A stretch of DNA of 64,000 nt, taken from the NCBI RefSeq assembly GCF_000264905.1, contig NW_006763133.1:2861152-2925151 (forward strand). Direction: 5' to 3'. This stretch comes from Stereum hirsutum FP-91666 SS1 (lineage: Eukaryota > Basidiomycota > Agaricomycetes > Russulales > Stereaceae). Below the pieces are notes generated by a model. It was not told the DNA's origin, ran no database searches, and saw only the letters and a list, made by a program, of their open reading frames with translations. How positions within the stretch are numbered: position 1 is the stretch's first letter; each line of letters begins with the position of its first letter. Position numbers and translations under genes: made by a program. Shown here one piece after another: positions 52,607 to 64,000 of this stretch.

Positions 52607-55346
52607 CTACACATCATACATGTTCTTCATCTTGTACATCTTCGTCGCCTCCTCAGTGACCGGCTTATCCTGTCCGTACACCCTATCCATTTTATACATC
52701 TTCGTCTCCACCGGCGTCTCCAAGATATCCGCCTTCTTCTCCTCAACAGCCGCCTGAGTCTTCGCGGGTGCTGCTGCTGCAGACGTCGCAGCCTTACTGG
52801 CCAAACCTGCCGCCCTTCCATCCGGAATATGGATAAACTCCCAAACGCCATCCACAACACCATCCATAATATAGTACCCCTTCCTCTCGAATTGGATCAC
52901 CTCTCCCTTCTTCACCAACCTCACATTCGGATCCGCCCACGCCTCCTCGCGGAACTCAGTGACAGGCGTGACGAAATCCTTGACCTCGTCTCCGTCCTCA
53001 AGCTTCTTCTTCGTGATGATGTAGTCGAAATCGATGAGAACGGCTGGGGTGAGCTGGTGCTCGGGAGGAGAATCGGAGGTGGGTTGGGAGAGCCAGGTGA
53101 TTTTCTTTTTGGTTTTGCGGAAGTCGCCGGCGAGGTTGAGGTCCATGGTGAGGGATGTAACGGCACCGGAGGCGTCGGTGGTCTTGGAGCGCACGATGGC
53201 GTTGCCCCAGTCCATGAGAGTGACCTGCGTTCAAGAGTTGAGAGCTGCAGAATGCTGTCAGACTTGAGACGACATACCTCCTCATTGTCGTCAAATGACA
53301 GAACATCTTCCTGCTCCAAAAGGAGGGAAGAGCTGTAGACGGTCTGCTTCTCGCCGACGTCAGGGTTCTTCTTGTGCTTGGGGAGTGTCTTAACCTCTGG
53401 GGTCGAAGGACCACCATTGATAGTCACCGGCACTCTGCATCCACAGCCGATATCAGCAAACAGCCTAATGCAACCTCAGACTACGAGTGATTCAGAAAGG
53501 AGCGTACGGCTTGTTCTTGAGGACCGCCCAGAACCTAGGTGCAATCGGGTCGATCACCTTCTTATTCAACGCCCAGATCGAGTCCCACTCATGCGACACA
53601 ATAGCTTGACTAGGCCCTTGCGCCAACATGAACTGCTTCAACGCCTCAACCGTCATACCTCTCCTTCTGATCCCCCGAACGGTAGGGAATCTCGGGTCGT
53701 CCCATCCACGTACGTAGCCTTGGTCGACGAACCAATGCAACTTGCGTTTAGAGAGCAGGGTGTAGATGAAGTTGAGGCGACTGAAGTCCCAGATGTTTAC
53801 GGGTCGGATACCGAGAGCGGAGATCATCCAGTGGTATTGTGGGTTACGGTCGCGGTATTCGTTTGTACGGAGTGCGTGGGTGACGCCTTCGATGGAGTCG
53901 ACAACGGGACAGGCGAAATCGTACGTGGGATATATCTTCCATTTGTCACTATAATATTTAAGACGAGGTGTGTAAGTACTTTGGTGAGAATTGAAAGACA
54001 GTAGAAATATACTGTACCCTGTTCGATGATGGGGAAGGAGATTACAGCGGTAGATGACGGGATCTCGCATCGCCTTATTGGGGTCATCGACGCTGATCTT
54101 TGCTCGGATGCACCATCGGAGACCCTCTTCAGTGCCTTTCTTCATCTCCTCGAATCGTGCCAAGTTCTGCTCGACTGTGGCATCGCGATTTTTGGAAGCA
54201 ATGCCGTCCCAACGCTCCTGGCGCATCTATAATGAGACGCACTCCCTAGTAAGTTTAGTTGAATATCGTATATCGTCAAAGACGAACCTGCGTCTGTTCA
54301 GTATCATCTGCGTAAGCCTTCCCGTCCTTGATGATCTGGATCGCGAGCTCGTAAAGCTTGTCGAAGTAATCGGAAGTGTGCGAGATGCTGTCGCCTGTGA
54401 TCTCCAAAAGACTAAGATCCTCCAAGATCGTCTCCTCGAACTCGGTCTAAGCAGGCAATCCGATTCAGTCAGGCCTTGCGTCATCTAATCATCGTAGCCT
54501 CCAGTCACGTACCCGCTCTTTAGAAGGATTCGTGTCGTCAAACCGGATCAACAGCTTGCCGTTATACATCTGCGCAAAGTATTGATTCAAGATGGCGGCC
54601 TTGGTGTGTCCGATGTGAAGGTAGCCACTGGGCTCAGGAGGGAAACGGGTGACGACCTGTCCTTGCTTCGCGCCTTGAAGGCCCATGGCGAAGGAGGAAG
54701 CGGTCTTTTGATTGGAACGGGCCTTGGTAGCTTTCGCCTCTGCGAGACCGGCGAGAGCAGCCTGAGTGCATTCCAAAGACTCGAGGTGGGTGAACCAGCG
54801 ATTGAGGTGCTGGTGCAGGTTGTTCTTCAAAAGGCCGATAATTTTGATGTTACCTGCATACGACGAAATTAGGCTTGACGAGGAAGAGGACGATTGAGCA
54901 AATACGCACCCTTGAGGGCACCCCAGACCATCCAGTCGGCGGCAGTGATATCGTGTCCGACGAGATAAGTGCGGAAGGCAAGATAGTCATCTAGCGAATT
55001 GAGAGCAGACATAATTTCCGGGACTGAAGCTTGGGTAGCTAGAGAACTCGCGAGCGTGAAGTAGGCCGGGGTCTACACACACAAAAAAACCAACCGAATG
55101 AGCAACAGTTTGAAAGGTGTAATAGCATACACGAACCTTCGCACTGTCCTCAGCGAGACCTCCTGCAGTGGCCAGAGCCTTTACTGCATCCTGCTCGGAG
55201 GTAGACTTTGATCCATCGAGCTCAAGGGTGAGCGTCGAAGCAGACTCGTCGTAGATTACTTTGGCCTTTTGCGTGTAAGCTGAGATAGCGATAGCGGCGA
55301 AAGGAAATGGCGCCGCCTTTGGCGAGACGGTGAGTGTGGACGCCAT
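52607..55346 (-). CDS. GUS1: Cytosolic glutamyl-tRNA synthetase
   Basis: Eight exons on the minus strand: 55346-55137, 55072-54910, 54853-54513, 54446-54288, 54226-54018, 53948-53508, 53434-53278 and 53224-52607, giving 765 residues. A GST-like N-terminal domain ([21 protein letters not shown]) is followed by the class I catalytic domain with HIGH at 204-207 ([17 protein letters not shown]), DDTNPSKE, and the LLSKRK form of [24 protein letters not shown] and the WGNAIV C-terminal anticodon part indicate glutamyl- rather than glutaminyl-tRNA synthetase. In yeast the N-domain binds the cofactor Arc1. The C-terminal tail repeats TKMYKM twice. It diverges from LEU4 across 270 bp. Confidence 0.97.
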
Positions 55347-55616
55347 GGTGGCTAGCGGTTAGGGCAATTTCGTGGTTTCGCGACAAGTCGAAAACGAAGA
55401 GGATGACTCGTTTATGACCCTAACCTGGAGCTGGGGTCAGAATTACATCGGTAGGCCTTCGCCGAGGGGGGCGGATGAAAAACCTACAGCCGACGAAAGC
55501 ACTTGTCCGCTACAGGCCCTTCTATTACTGTGCTCGAGTCTGACTCGACTCGACCTCTTTGCCATAAAGGTTGCCAAGTTTCACGCCCACGCTCTTTCCC
55601 TCACGAATTTTTCATC
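55347..55616. promoter_or_regulatory. Divergent GUS1/LEU4 promoter with two TGACTC boxes
   Basis: TGACTC at 55404-55409 (in ATGACTCG) and at 55541-55546. TGACTC is the core of the Gcn4/CPC1 general amino acid control element. The two flanking genes, a tRNA synthetase and a leucine biosynthetic enzyme, are typical targets in ascomycetes. Site match is direct; regulation is inferred. Confidence 0.55.
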
Positions 55617-58258
55617 ATGCCGTGTATGCTGTACGTTCTTACCATCAAGCTTTCATCCATATATTCATCATCTGTTCACCCCTTTCATGATATAGCATCC
55701 ACCCCGACGAAAAGTACAAGCCGTACAAACCTCTAAAACTTGACAATCGTCAATGGCCGACCAAAACTTTCACCAAGCCACCCGTGTGGCTCTCCACTGA
55801 CCTCCGCGATGGAAATCAGGCCCTCGCCAATCCTATGACCATCGAGCAAAAGACGACCTTCTTTAACCTTCTCGTCGAATGTGGCTTCAAGGAGATTGAG
55901 GTCGCCTACCCAGCTGCTAGTGACACCGACTTCAACTTCGTTCGAGGTCTTATTGAGAATGGTTCCGTTCCGGACGATGTCTGGATTCAAGTATGAAAAT
56001 TATACCTTTGTCTACTACCTGGTTGTATCGATACTGAATGGTCATTTGTCCTGTCTAGGTCTTGACTCCTGCTCGAGAAGACTTGATTAAAAGGACAGTC
56101 GATTCCGTTGCCGGCTGCAAAAGAGCAATCATTCACATGTACAACGCCGTATCGCCCCTCTTCCGTTCCGTCGTGTTCAAAAACTCCCAAGCAGAAACTG
56201 TTGCCCTAGCCGTGAAACACACTGCGGTCGTTCGCAAACTCACCGATGAGTGTACAGAAAAGTACGGCACCCAGTTCAGGTTCGAGTATAGTCCGGAGAC
56301 GTTCAGCCAAACCGAGCCCGACTTTGCGCTCGAAGTTTGTGAAGCTGTCAAGAAGACGTGGGGTAGAGCTGGTCCGAATTTCGATGACCGTATCATCTTC
56401 AACTTGCCCGCGACAGTAGAAGTTGCACCACCGAATCATTTCGCTGATCAGGTGAGACAATTGGTCACTTTTTGCTCCACTTCTGTACTGACGGTCTGTA
56501 ACAGGTCGAATACTTCTCTACTCACATATCGGAACGAGAGAATATCATCATCAGTTTGCATCCTCATAATGACCGAGGTTTGTGTCTGCCGTTACACTCT
56601 AGAAGGGTCTGCAGGACTGAATCTTTCGAACAGGTACTGGAATTGCTGCTGCCGAACTTGCTCTCTTTGCTGGTGGCGACCGAATCGAGGGCTGTCTGTT
56701 CGGAAACGGCGAACGTACCGGCAACGTCGATCTCGTCAATCTCGCCCTGAACTTCTACACCCAAGGCATCTACCCTAATCTCGACTTCAGCGATCTTCAA
56801 CATGTCATCGACGTCGTCACACAATGCAATGATCTTCCTGTCCACCCACGCCACCCATACGCCGGCGAGCTCGTTTTCACCGCTTTCTCCGGTTCACATC
56901 AAGACGCCATCAAGAAGGGCTTCGAGGAACAAGCGAAACGAAATGCAGCAGAGAGAGCGAGAGGCGAGAAGGAAATATGGGAGATGCCTTACTTGCCGAT
57001 CGACCCAGCGGACTTGGGCCAGAACTACGAAGCCGTCATCCGTGTCAACTCGCAGTCTGGCAAGGGAGGGATTGCCTACCTTATCAAGCAGTACCTCCAC
57101 CTGGACGTCCCAAGAAGGATGCAAATCGCCTTCTACTCGGTCGTACAAGCGGTTTCGGATCGGGAGGCAAGGGAGATGACGGTAGAGGACATCACGACTG
57201 CTTTCCGCCAGACATATCACTATGGCGGGGGGAAGCACGAGGGAAGGCTGGGTCTACGTTCGTTCACGATGTCTTCCGTACCCGACCCCACTGGTGCCGC
57301 CTCCGCCGAGGACCTCCACATGTTTGACGGTGCTGTCACCGTCGACGGCCAGCTGCGCGTCATCCGCGGCGACGGTAACGGCCCCATCTCCTCTCTCCTT
57401 GACGCTCTCAGCACCTCCCTACACATCGACCTGGCTCTCCGCGAATTGAACGAGCATCCCGTCGAAGCAGCCGACGGCCAACCTCCACGCGCCGCAGCAT
57501 ACGTCGAGCTCGTACCTCCTACTGATCGCAAATCCGCCAAGTCATGGTGGGGTGTCGGAGTAGACCGGGACTCAACGACCGCCAAGCTACGAGCCGTGCT
57601 CAGCGCAGTGAACGCGCACATTGAAGATCGACCTCTGCCCGAACTCAAGCTAAGCGTCGGGTTCAACGCTCGCTCAGACCAATCCGACGTCGCTTCTGCG
57701 CTATTGAACATCCTTGGTGTTCAGCTCCCGAGATCGTTGCAGGCCGTGTTCTTCGAGGTCGTCCAGCGGAAGGCTCGCGAGACGGAGGGTGTCATCTCGT
57801 ACGATGAGCTAGCGGAGCTATTCAGGGCCACTTACGGATGGAAGGCCCTCGAAGGAATGAGGGAGGTTGAGCTCAAGTCGTTCAATCTCGAGCATCTGCC
57901 CGAGAAGCAGATTCGCCTGAAAGGAGAGCTAGCCCTACATGGCGAAACGAGGAAGGTGGAGGCCATTGGGAACGGTCCTCTATCTGCTTCCCTAGCTTGC
58001 TTGAATGCGCATCTGGAGGGTACGTTGTCCATCAGGGAATATTCCGAGCATTCGCTGGGTGAGGGCACGGAGGTGCTGGCTGCTTCGTATGTGGAGCTAT
58101 TGTATGAGAAGGTGGATGAGAAGGGTCAAGGTGCGAGGAAGTTTGGCTGGGGTGTCGCTTCGGATACGGATATTGCGGCTTCGGGTCTAAAGGCCGTCAT
58201 GGCTGCTGCGAGTCGGGTTGGTGCAGACTGGTGCGTGCCAAAGGTGAATGGGGCGTAA
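55617..58258 (+). CDS. LEU4: 2-isopropylmalate synthase with tandem regulatory module
   Basis: Exons 55617-55630, 55696-55990, 56059-56451, 56505-56577 and 56634-58258 encode 799 residues. The HMGL-like barrel has [11 protein letters not shown], the HPHNDRG metal site and the [15 protein letters not shown] loop typical of LEU4. The start is ATG 55617 in a 14-nt first exon. It makes 2-isopropylmalate from acetyl-CoA and 2-ketoisovalerate, the first step of leucine synthesis. After the barrel, a linker plus LeuA regulatory domain (about residues 415-600) is followed by a second diverged copy (about 620-799). Compare [14 protein letters not shown] with [27 protein letters not shown] with [13 protein letters not shown], and AAAYVELV with AASYVELL. 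Usual fungal length is near 600. Confidence 0.95.
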
Positions 58259-58632
58259 GGTGGGAGGACACAGGGTTGGAAAGGAAATCTGTAATGTTGT
58301 TGTACGACGGCTGTATCTACTAATCCATTGGTTTTCGTGATTTCTGTTTCGTGAATCTGTATTCCTTATGCGCATCAGCCATGCACAAACTACGTGATTA
58401 AAATGCCAATCTTGTGAACAACGCCACAGTGGCACAAGCAAGTTTGCGGTGTCCGGCAAAGGCCGTTCAATGGAGGTTCAGCCACAGGCGCGTCGACGCG
58501 AGCCCGAGACGCGTCTCCGTTTAACTGCCTCGCGTCACCTCACTCAGAGCTTTCATACTGCCCGCTGCTTTCATAGACATCTAAAATTCTGCACAAGTCA
58601 CCCATCATATCATCGCTTTCTCTCACATCAAA
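58259..58632. promoter_or_regulatory. LEU4 3' flank and CTF18 promoter with ACGCGT box
   Basis: The right half precedes CTF18. It has one ACGCGT box at 58509-58514 and near matches GCGCGT and GACGCGA at about 58488-58501, in the first 150 bp upstream of the start codon. Confidence 0.5.
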
Positions 58633-61600
58633 ATGTCTGGCGACGTGGAACTCGATAGTTTTAAGCCGACAGGTCTTCTGGGTCTCAAACGTGATGCTCC
58701 CATACCTCTTGTGCCCGACGAGCTCGATATGTTCCAAGACGAGGATGACCTTGGTTTCAAACCGACAGGGCTGCTTGGGCGTACTAATACCTTGAAGAGC
58801 GGCCTTCAGGACGATATGCATATGGACTCAGAGACGGTGGAGGAGGAAGCGGAATATACATTTAAATCGGCAGGCTTGCTGAAGCCTACGAAGGAGCGGG
58901 GTATGGACTTAGGTGCGTCAATATTGTAGTCAGAGTCAGTTATGGTTGGGTCTGAAATGATCATTTTCCTTTCGCCAGAAGCAAGCATGTCACCTTTGGG
59001 GACAAATGGCCTCTTGATGACCGATTCACCTCCAGCTTGTAAGCCTGTTTTAGACGTCGTTCTTGCGTAGCCAATAGTTCCCTTACACCCAAGCAGCCTC
59101 TCCACAAACTACCACCCAATCCCTGCATGATGAAGAGTCAACGACGTTCTCCCCCCTGCAGTCGAACGGACTGCTCAACCGCACAAGTAGTACAGCCGGT
59201 GGGCGCGGGTCTACCTTCTACGGCATTACTCATGTACTGAGCTCTGTGCAGATGATGAGCTTCCTCAAACCTCACAATCACAGTCCCAGTCTCAAGGTAG
59301 GACCACTTCGTTATGATGCATGCCAGTGAGATTCAAAGTTGTCTCTGGCAGAATTTCCCGACGCGGAAGAAATTCTGCGACCGTACGGACGCACAAAGGG
59401 CACCGGAGCAGGACATATGACCTCTATTCTTCCTCGAACATCTATTCGTGCTACAACATTCGACGGAAAGTCCATATTCTTGAGAAAGAAAACGAAGAGG
59501 GATGTGCTGCTTGCGGTAAGGCCTTTTACTTCTCTCAGAAGCGGCGAATAGTAACTGGCATTCGTGATGGTCTCCAGGGCCCGAGTTCGTCTACTCCCCA
59601 AATGGGAAAACTGTTAGATGTCCCAATTCACCGACTCATGGACGAGCTGTCATCCAACGAAGCCATCAGATTAGCCCGAGAGTAAGTAGCCCCATAGGTT
59701 TTACAACTTCTTGCGATATTGACTACACCTTTTGCTTAGGGAGGGAGCCCGAGTGGATGCTCTCAATCGCCCAAGTTCATCTACTGTGAAACCAGAAGAC
59801 ACGCTATGGGTCGACAAATATCGCCCACAAAAGTATACAGACCTAATCGGTGACGAGCGCTTACATCGAGAGGTTCTGGGCTGGGTGAAGGAATGGGATT
59901 ACTGTGTGTTTGGCAAGAAAAAGGGCAAGAAGCGAGCCAGGGAAGAAAATGTGGATGGAAAGCCGCCGGATCAGTATCATCGGCCATACGAGAAGGTTTG
60001 GCTCGGACACTCACTGCCATAATATCGGATTCATGCTAACTATATTTCCAGATTTTGCTGCTTTCTGGCCCACCTGGCTTGGGTAAGACGACATTGGCTC
60101 ATGTTGTGGCGAGACAAGCAGGATACAATGTCTTCGAGATAAATGCTAGGTCTGTGTCACCAGGTCTTCTTCTTCCGGCATTTTCTGAAATATTCTGTCC
60201 AGTGATGCTCGCTCGGCCTCCGTAGTGGAAGAACGAATACGTCCGGCCATAGAATCTGGGGCCGCTGTAGGCAGCTCAAGACCAAACCTGGTCGTGATAG
60301 ATGAGATCGATGGTGCGACGGGAGGTGGTGACAATGTAAGTATTGCTGTTGGTTTAATTGCGTTTACGTGCTTACAGTCTAGCAGGGTGCAGGTTTCATC
60401 TATAAATTGACACAAATGGCACTAGAAAAGCCATCGAATCAGCGTAAGTCTATATTATCTCTTCCCACACGGTGGTTAATCATTTCTGTAGGGCGAAAGA
60501 AGAAAGAAGCCAACGGCCAACGGCCACTTCTCCGTCCTATCATCTGTATATGCAACGACTTGTATGCCTCCTCGTTGGCAAAACTACGACCTCTGGCACG
60601 CATCGTTCGGTTTTCAAGACCTGCAGATCTCCATATGGTCAAGCGTTTACGAGAGATTTGTGAGGAAGAAAGCTTGAAGGCAGAGTCGAGAGCATTGACG
60701 ACACTGGTCGGAGTATGCATGGGCGATTTCAGGGGTTGTCTCAACACCCTTCAGGTACCTCTCAGATACAACTTGTCTGTCGTCTTCTTTGATCGTGACG
60801 CTAACTCTTTATCATCATTACCGCAGCTCTTGAAAGCTCGGAATCAGACCGTGACGGAGCCGATAGTACGCAAGGCCACGTCCGGGATGAAAGAAGCAGA
60901 CTCCTCGTTCAATGTTGTCCTCAACAGTCTCTTCGCTCCTATGAACAAACAGAGAGTGAAGGAGCTCGGGATGAGCGAAGAACAGGACTCGAAGTACGTG
61001 GATAGGATCAGTCGGGATGTGGAGGCCAGTGGGGCCTTAGATCGTGTGGCATTGGGTATGTCACCTTCCTCTAGCTCACTCTGCCATCGCTTGACTTCAT
61101 GTCGTAGGATGCTTCGAGCACTACGCCAACCTACATCAACATGACGGAACCTTTACTCGATACATGAAGGGTAACGAGTGGCTAGTCTCGTATGACATGC
61201 TCTCTGGCACGATGTACTCAGAGCGAGAGTATGCGTTGATGCCTTACCTGGCGTATAACCTTGTGGCCTTCTATCCGCTTTTCCATGTACGCGGAGGACC
61301 AAAGGTCGAAAGACCTAAAGCTGACTGGGAGGTGGGTCCAGATCCACTCTTCAAGTATGACCATCTTGCTAAATTGTTGTTTATTCCTACTGTGATGCAG
61401 AACTTTACTCGAACACGAGCTAATGAGGAGATTTTTAAGTCGCTCGCACATTCCGTCCGTGTGGGTAATGGCCATAATACGGGCCATCACCGGGACCTCA
61501 TCAGCGATGACATTCTCCATCTGGAGTTCGCGCCATATATCAACCGAATTATCTCTCCACCTCTTCGCCCAGTACGAATGCCTCTTGCCTTTCCGGTTGT

Positions 61601-62577
61601 CAGCCTTGTCACTAACTCTCCGGCATGTCATAGGTGAATAGTCAAGTCATCCGGCCGGAGGAGAAGGCTCTCCTGGCTCGATTGGTCAGCATCATGGTCT
61701 CCCTTGAGCTCCGATTCGTTCAAGAGAAAGCAGAGGATGGACAATTGGTGTACAGACTCGATCCGTGAGTCTTCTCCTGCTACATCCCAAAGTCACTTCA
61801 CAAACGTCCTTCGTCATGATGTAGGCCCGTCGATGTGTTCGTGACGTACGATGGGAAGCGAGCTTCCGACATCGCAGTGTCTCGCTATGCCGTCCGACAC
61901 CTCGTCGCCGCCGAGGTACGTAGATCCCTGTGCTCGCCATATCCAGTCTGCCTTACTGAAAACAATCTCGACATCGGGCTTCAGATTGACGCCCAGCTTA
62001 TCGCTCGTCAAGCAGAGGCCGTAGAGCGCACGAAAGCCGGTAAATCGTCGTCGTTCTTCGGAGCCAGGTAAGTTCGAAACTCGCGCCAACCCATACCCTA
62101 CGATCTCCATTCTGCTACCCCCGTTCCCTTCTCGCCCTGCACCCAAACTTTCCCCACTGCCAGGGTTTTGAACTCTAACTTACGGACTTCGGCCCTGCCT
62201 GCGCCTCACCTCACAGGAATACAGCGGATGCCGATCATGCTGACGAACCTCAGCCTGGCGAAGGGGAGGGGGGCACCGGGGAGGGAACCTTGTCGAGAGC
62301 GCGACCGGAAGACCGACCTCGGAAACGTGCCAAAGGCCCAGCGGAAAAAGAAATCGACATCGCTGACAAGCCTGCTGTCGACTTCTTTGGACGTCCGATC
62401 AAGGTCACGCCGTCAACGAACAAGGCTGGAGGCAGAAAGCCTTCATCGAGTGCTGCGAATGGGCCCGGGGCCAAGAGTTCTAATGCGGCGGTGGAGGCAT
62501 ATAGGGTGGCATATAAGTTTAAGGAGGGGAACTCTGCGGCAGTGAGGAAGCCGGTAAAGGTTTCGTCGTTCTTGTAG
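58633..62577 (+). CDS. CTF18: Alternative clamp loader large subunit Ctf18
   Basis: I place 18 exons. The first is 58633-58912. The AAA+ exons run 59740-59995, 60052-60149, 60203-60335 and 60386-60443. The last is 62217-62577. The total is 946 residues. After a disordered N-terminus come [13 protein letters not shown], Walker [10 protein letters not shown] (339-347), Walker B VVIDE (396-400) and [15 protein letters not shown]. The C-terminus [20 protein letters not shown] matches the short region of Ctf18 that binds Ctf8-Dcc1. Ctf18-RFC loads PCNA and supports sister-chromatid cohesion and the replication checkpoint. Exons 3-4 (59097-59186, 59252-59296) are less certain. The stop-free 69-nt segment 61332-61400 was treated as an intron because [11 protein letters not shown] then follows in register. 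Confidence 0.95.
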
Positions 62578-62803
62578 TGTTGTCCGTAGTGTTATGTATT
62601 GGATTGTTGTACTTGTTGTTGGTTTCCCTGGGACAATGCACGGCAGAAAGGAGAGTATTTTCTTCTTTGTATAGAACCACAAATCAGGAAAGAAAATAAT
62701 ATTGACACCGAGGAGCCCATAACACCCCAAGAAGTGGTCTATGATACGCAATCTAATACCAGCATGATCTTCCACCCAGCTGAAATCCCCGAACTGCCTG
62801 GAA

Positions 62804-64000
62804 TCACAAGACATACCTGAAGTCGCGGTTTTGCCTGTCCGTCAAGTCCAAGAATGCCTTTATAGGAGGTGTGGACCTTTTGTTCAGTACCGTCCACAAC
62901 ATCCCGGTTAGAGATGGAATGCATACCTTATCGACCTTCTTTTCCTTCTCTTTCTCATTGCTGCCATCCTCCACCACGATGACGGCGTCGTCATATACGC
63001 TATCCTGGTTCTCCGAGTCACGCAGATTGTTTTCTCGCGCGAGGTAGATGCGAGTGATGAGCAGGATGATTGCAGAGAGAAATGAACAGCCGGAGATGAT
63101 GGCCCAAGGGACGTGGTTCCTGTCAACGAAGCGAGGCATCAGCAAAGCGTTAGTTTAGAGTCAACTCTGTTACGATCATGCATTGTGGGCTTACAGAGGT
63201 TGATACTGTGATTTCCACATGGCAGGACCAGCGGCGTTCCCGACCGAGTAACCGATGAGGACGACGGCATTCGTAGTAGTTTCTACATGCCATTGGAAAC
63301 AATCAAAAGTGTGAGACGAGAATACATATAGGGAAGACGACTGACTCTTTGTGTGCCCAGCGGTGATTTGGCCAACCCAACCAAGGACAATGACGAACGG
63401 CGGGAATGCAAAGACTGAAGAACAGGTGCATAAGCGCAGGATTCAATCAAACCTGGAAAGAACATGGACGCACTCGAGATCCAGTATGAGAAAAGCCGCC
63501 CGACCTTGTTATCAGCTGGAAGTGTGGTAACAAGAATGGAACCCAATATCGCAGGCACGTAGAGAGATATTGCAGAGTAGACGCGGGCATTTTTGAAGTG
63601 TGCGGCCAAGAACACACCGAGCCAGATCACCAGAACTTGGAGATGTCAAGTTGAGCCTGCGTTCTCTGTATGCAGGAAACTGTGATGCATACTCTCGACG
63701 ACTCCATCGACACAACCAAGGAGGGTTGTGTCTATGGTAGAAAATCCGAAGAGCTTGACTATGATTTGCCGTTGGTTCGTGAGCTATATGGCATACGATG
63801 AACTATGAGCACTTGAGCCCTGAACATTGCTATGCCGGCAGTGAGAAGCCTCACCGAATTGACAACATTAGAGGATGCCGCAAAGAAGAAGAGAAGGTAC
63901 GTCTTCGGGTCACACATAGTCTCCACGAATCTAGAAAGTAGGGAGTTCAGCTCAAACCGCCCCGTACGCATAAGATGTAACCCGTACTGGTCACGCTTGA
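62804..64000 (-). CDS. Dal5-like MFS transporter, C-terminal part
   Basis: The 5' end lies beyond the window. Visible exons on the minus strand are >64000-63855, 63783-63693, 63635-63474, 63414-63346, 63282-63195, 63119-62927 and 62857-62804. The sequence starts in the loop before transmembrane helix 7 (CDPKTYLLFFF), continues with KLFGFSTIDTTLLG, helices including VIWLGVFLAAHF, AFPPFVIVLGWVGQITAGHTK, NAVVLIGYSVGNAAGP and SAIILLITRIYLARENN, and ends in FLDLTDRQNRDFRYVL. This is the anion:cation symporter branch of the major facilitator superfamily (allantoate/nicotinate/pantothenate type). The substrate cannot be told. The gene converges with CTF18 across 226 bp. Confidence 0.9.

Noticed and set aside
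52607..55346. Glutaminyl-tRNA synthetase
   Set aside because: The HIGH region reads [20 protein letters not shown] and the N-domain is GST-like, which fits glutamyl- rather than glutaminyl-tRNA synthetase.
63415..63452. A 38-nt intron in the Dal5-like transporter
   Set aside because: A stronger GTGCGT donor 21 nt upstream gives a 59-nt intron and a better protein (YWIS joined to IFAFPPFV).

Overview
The window is a gene-dense stretch of nuclear DNA from a filamentous basidiomycete, most likely an agaricomycete. The evidence is the near absence of repeats, many short introns (mostly 48-90 nt, GT-AG with one GC-AG), short intergenic spaces, genes on both strands, and protein families such as Egh16-like secreted proteins, DNMT1-type methyltransferases and Dal5-like transporters. 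No CRISPR array, plasmid, phage or intact transposon was seen. Exon coordinates were worked out by hand from splice consensus, reading phase and family homology. For every spliced model presented as confident, the exon lengths add up to whole codons.

Layout, left to right: 3' end of an external NADH dehydrogenase (NDE1); an unrecognised membrane-type protein and an unresolved coding-like stretch; YPT6 (Rab6) divergent from methylenetetrahydrofolate reductase; APC15; mitochondrial ATP2; tRNA-Ser(AGA); CLP1; an Egh16-like secreted protein; TAP42 divergent from POT1; KEX2; MCM7 divergent from a DNMT1-type cytosine methyltransferase; ATG9 divergent from ECM15 (UPF0045); a short-chain dehydrogenase; an IRS4-like EH-domain protein; a nuclear SAP-domain TKL kinase; a LEU5-type mitochondrial carrier; cytosolic glutamyl-tRNA synthetase (GUS1) divergent from 2-isopropylmalate synthase (LEU4); CTF18; and the 3' end of a Dal5-like transporter.

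Most genes are housekeeping, and I do not see a wholly new multi-gene system. Some pairings suggest shared control. Replication and telomere genes (POT1/TAP42, MCM7, CTF18) carry ACGCGT boxes of the MluI cell-cycle type. GUS1 and LEU4 share a 270-bp promoter with two TGACTC (Gcn4/CPC1-type) boxes. One-carbon, leucine and CoA functions (MTHFR, LEU4, LEU5) occur in the window but are not clustered.

The most notable observations are: a TKL-type kinase fused to SAP modules whose beta-3 lysine is replaced by serine while a lysine sits in the glycine-loop strand exactly as in WNK kinases; a LEU4 whose linker plus regulatory domain is present twice in tandem; a 5-nt microexon in ECM15 and 14- and 17-nt microexons in the DNMT1 gene; a repeated GLL motif at the CTF18 N-terminus; and an extra N-terminal OB-like module in POT1.
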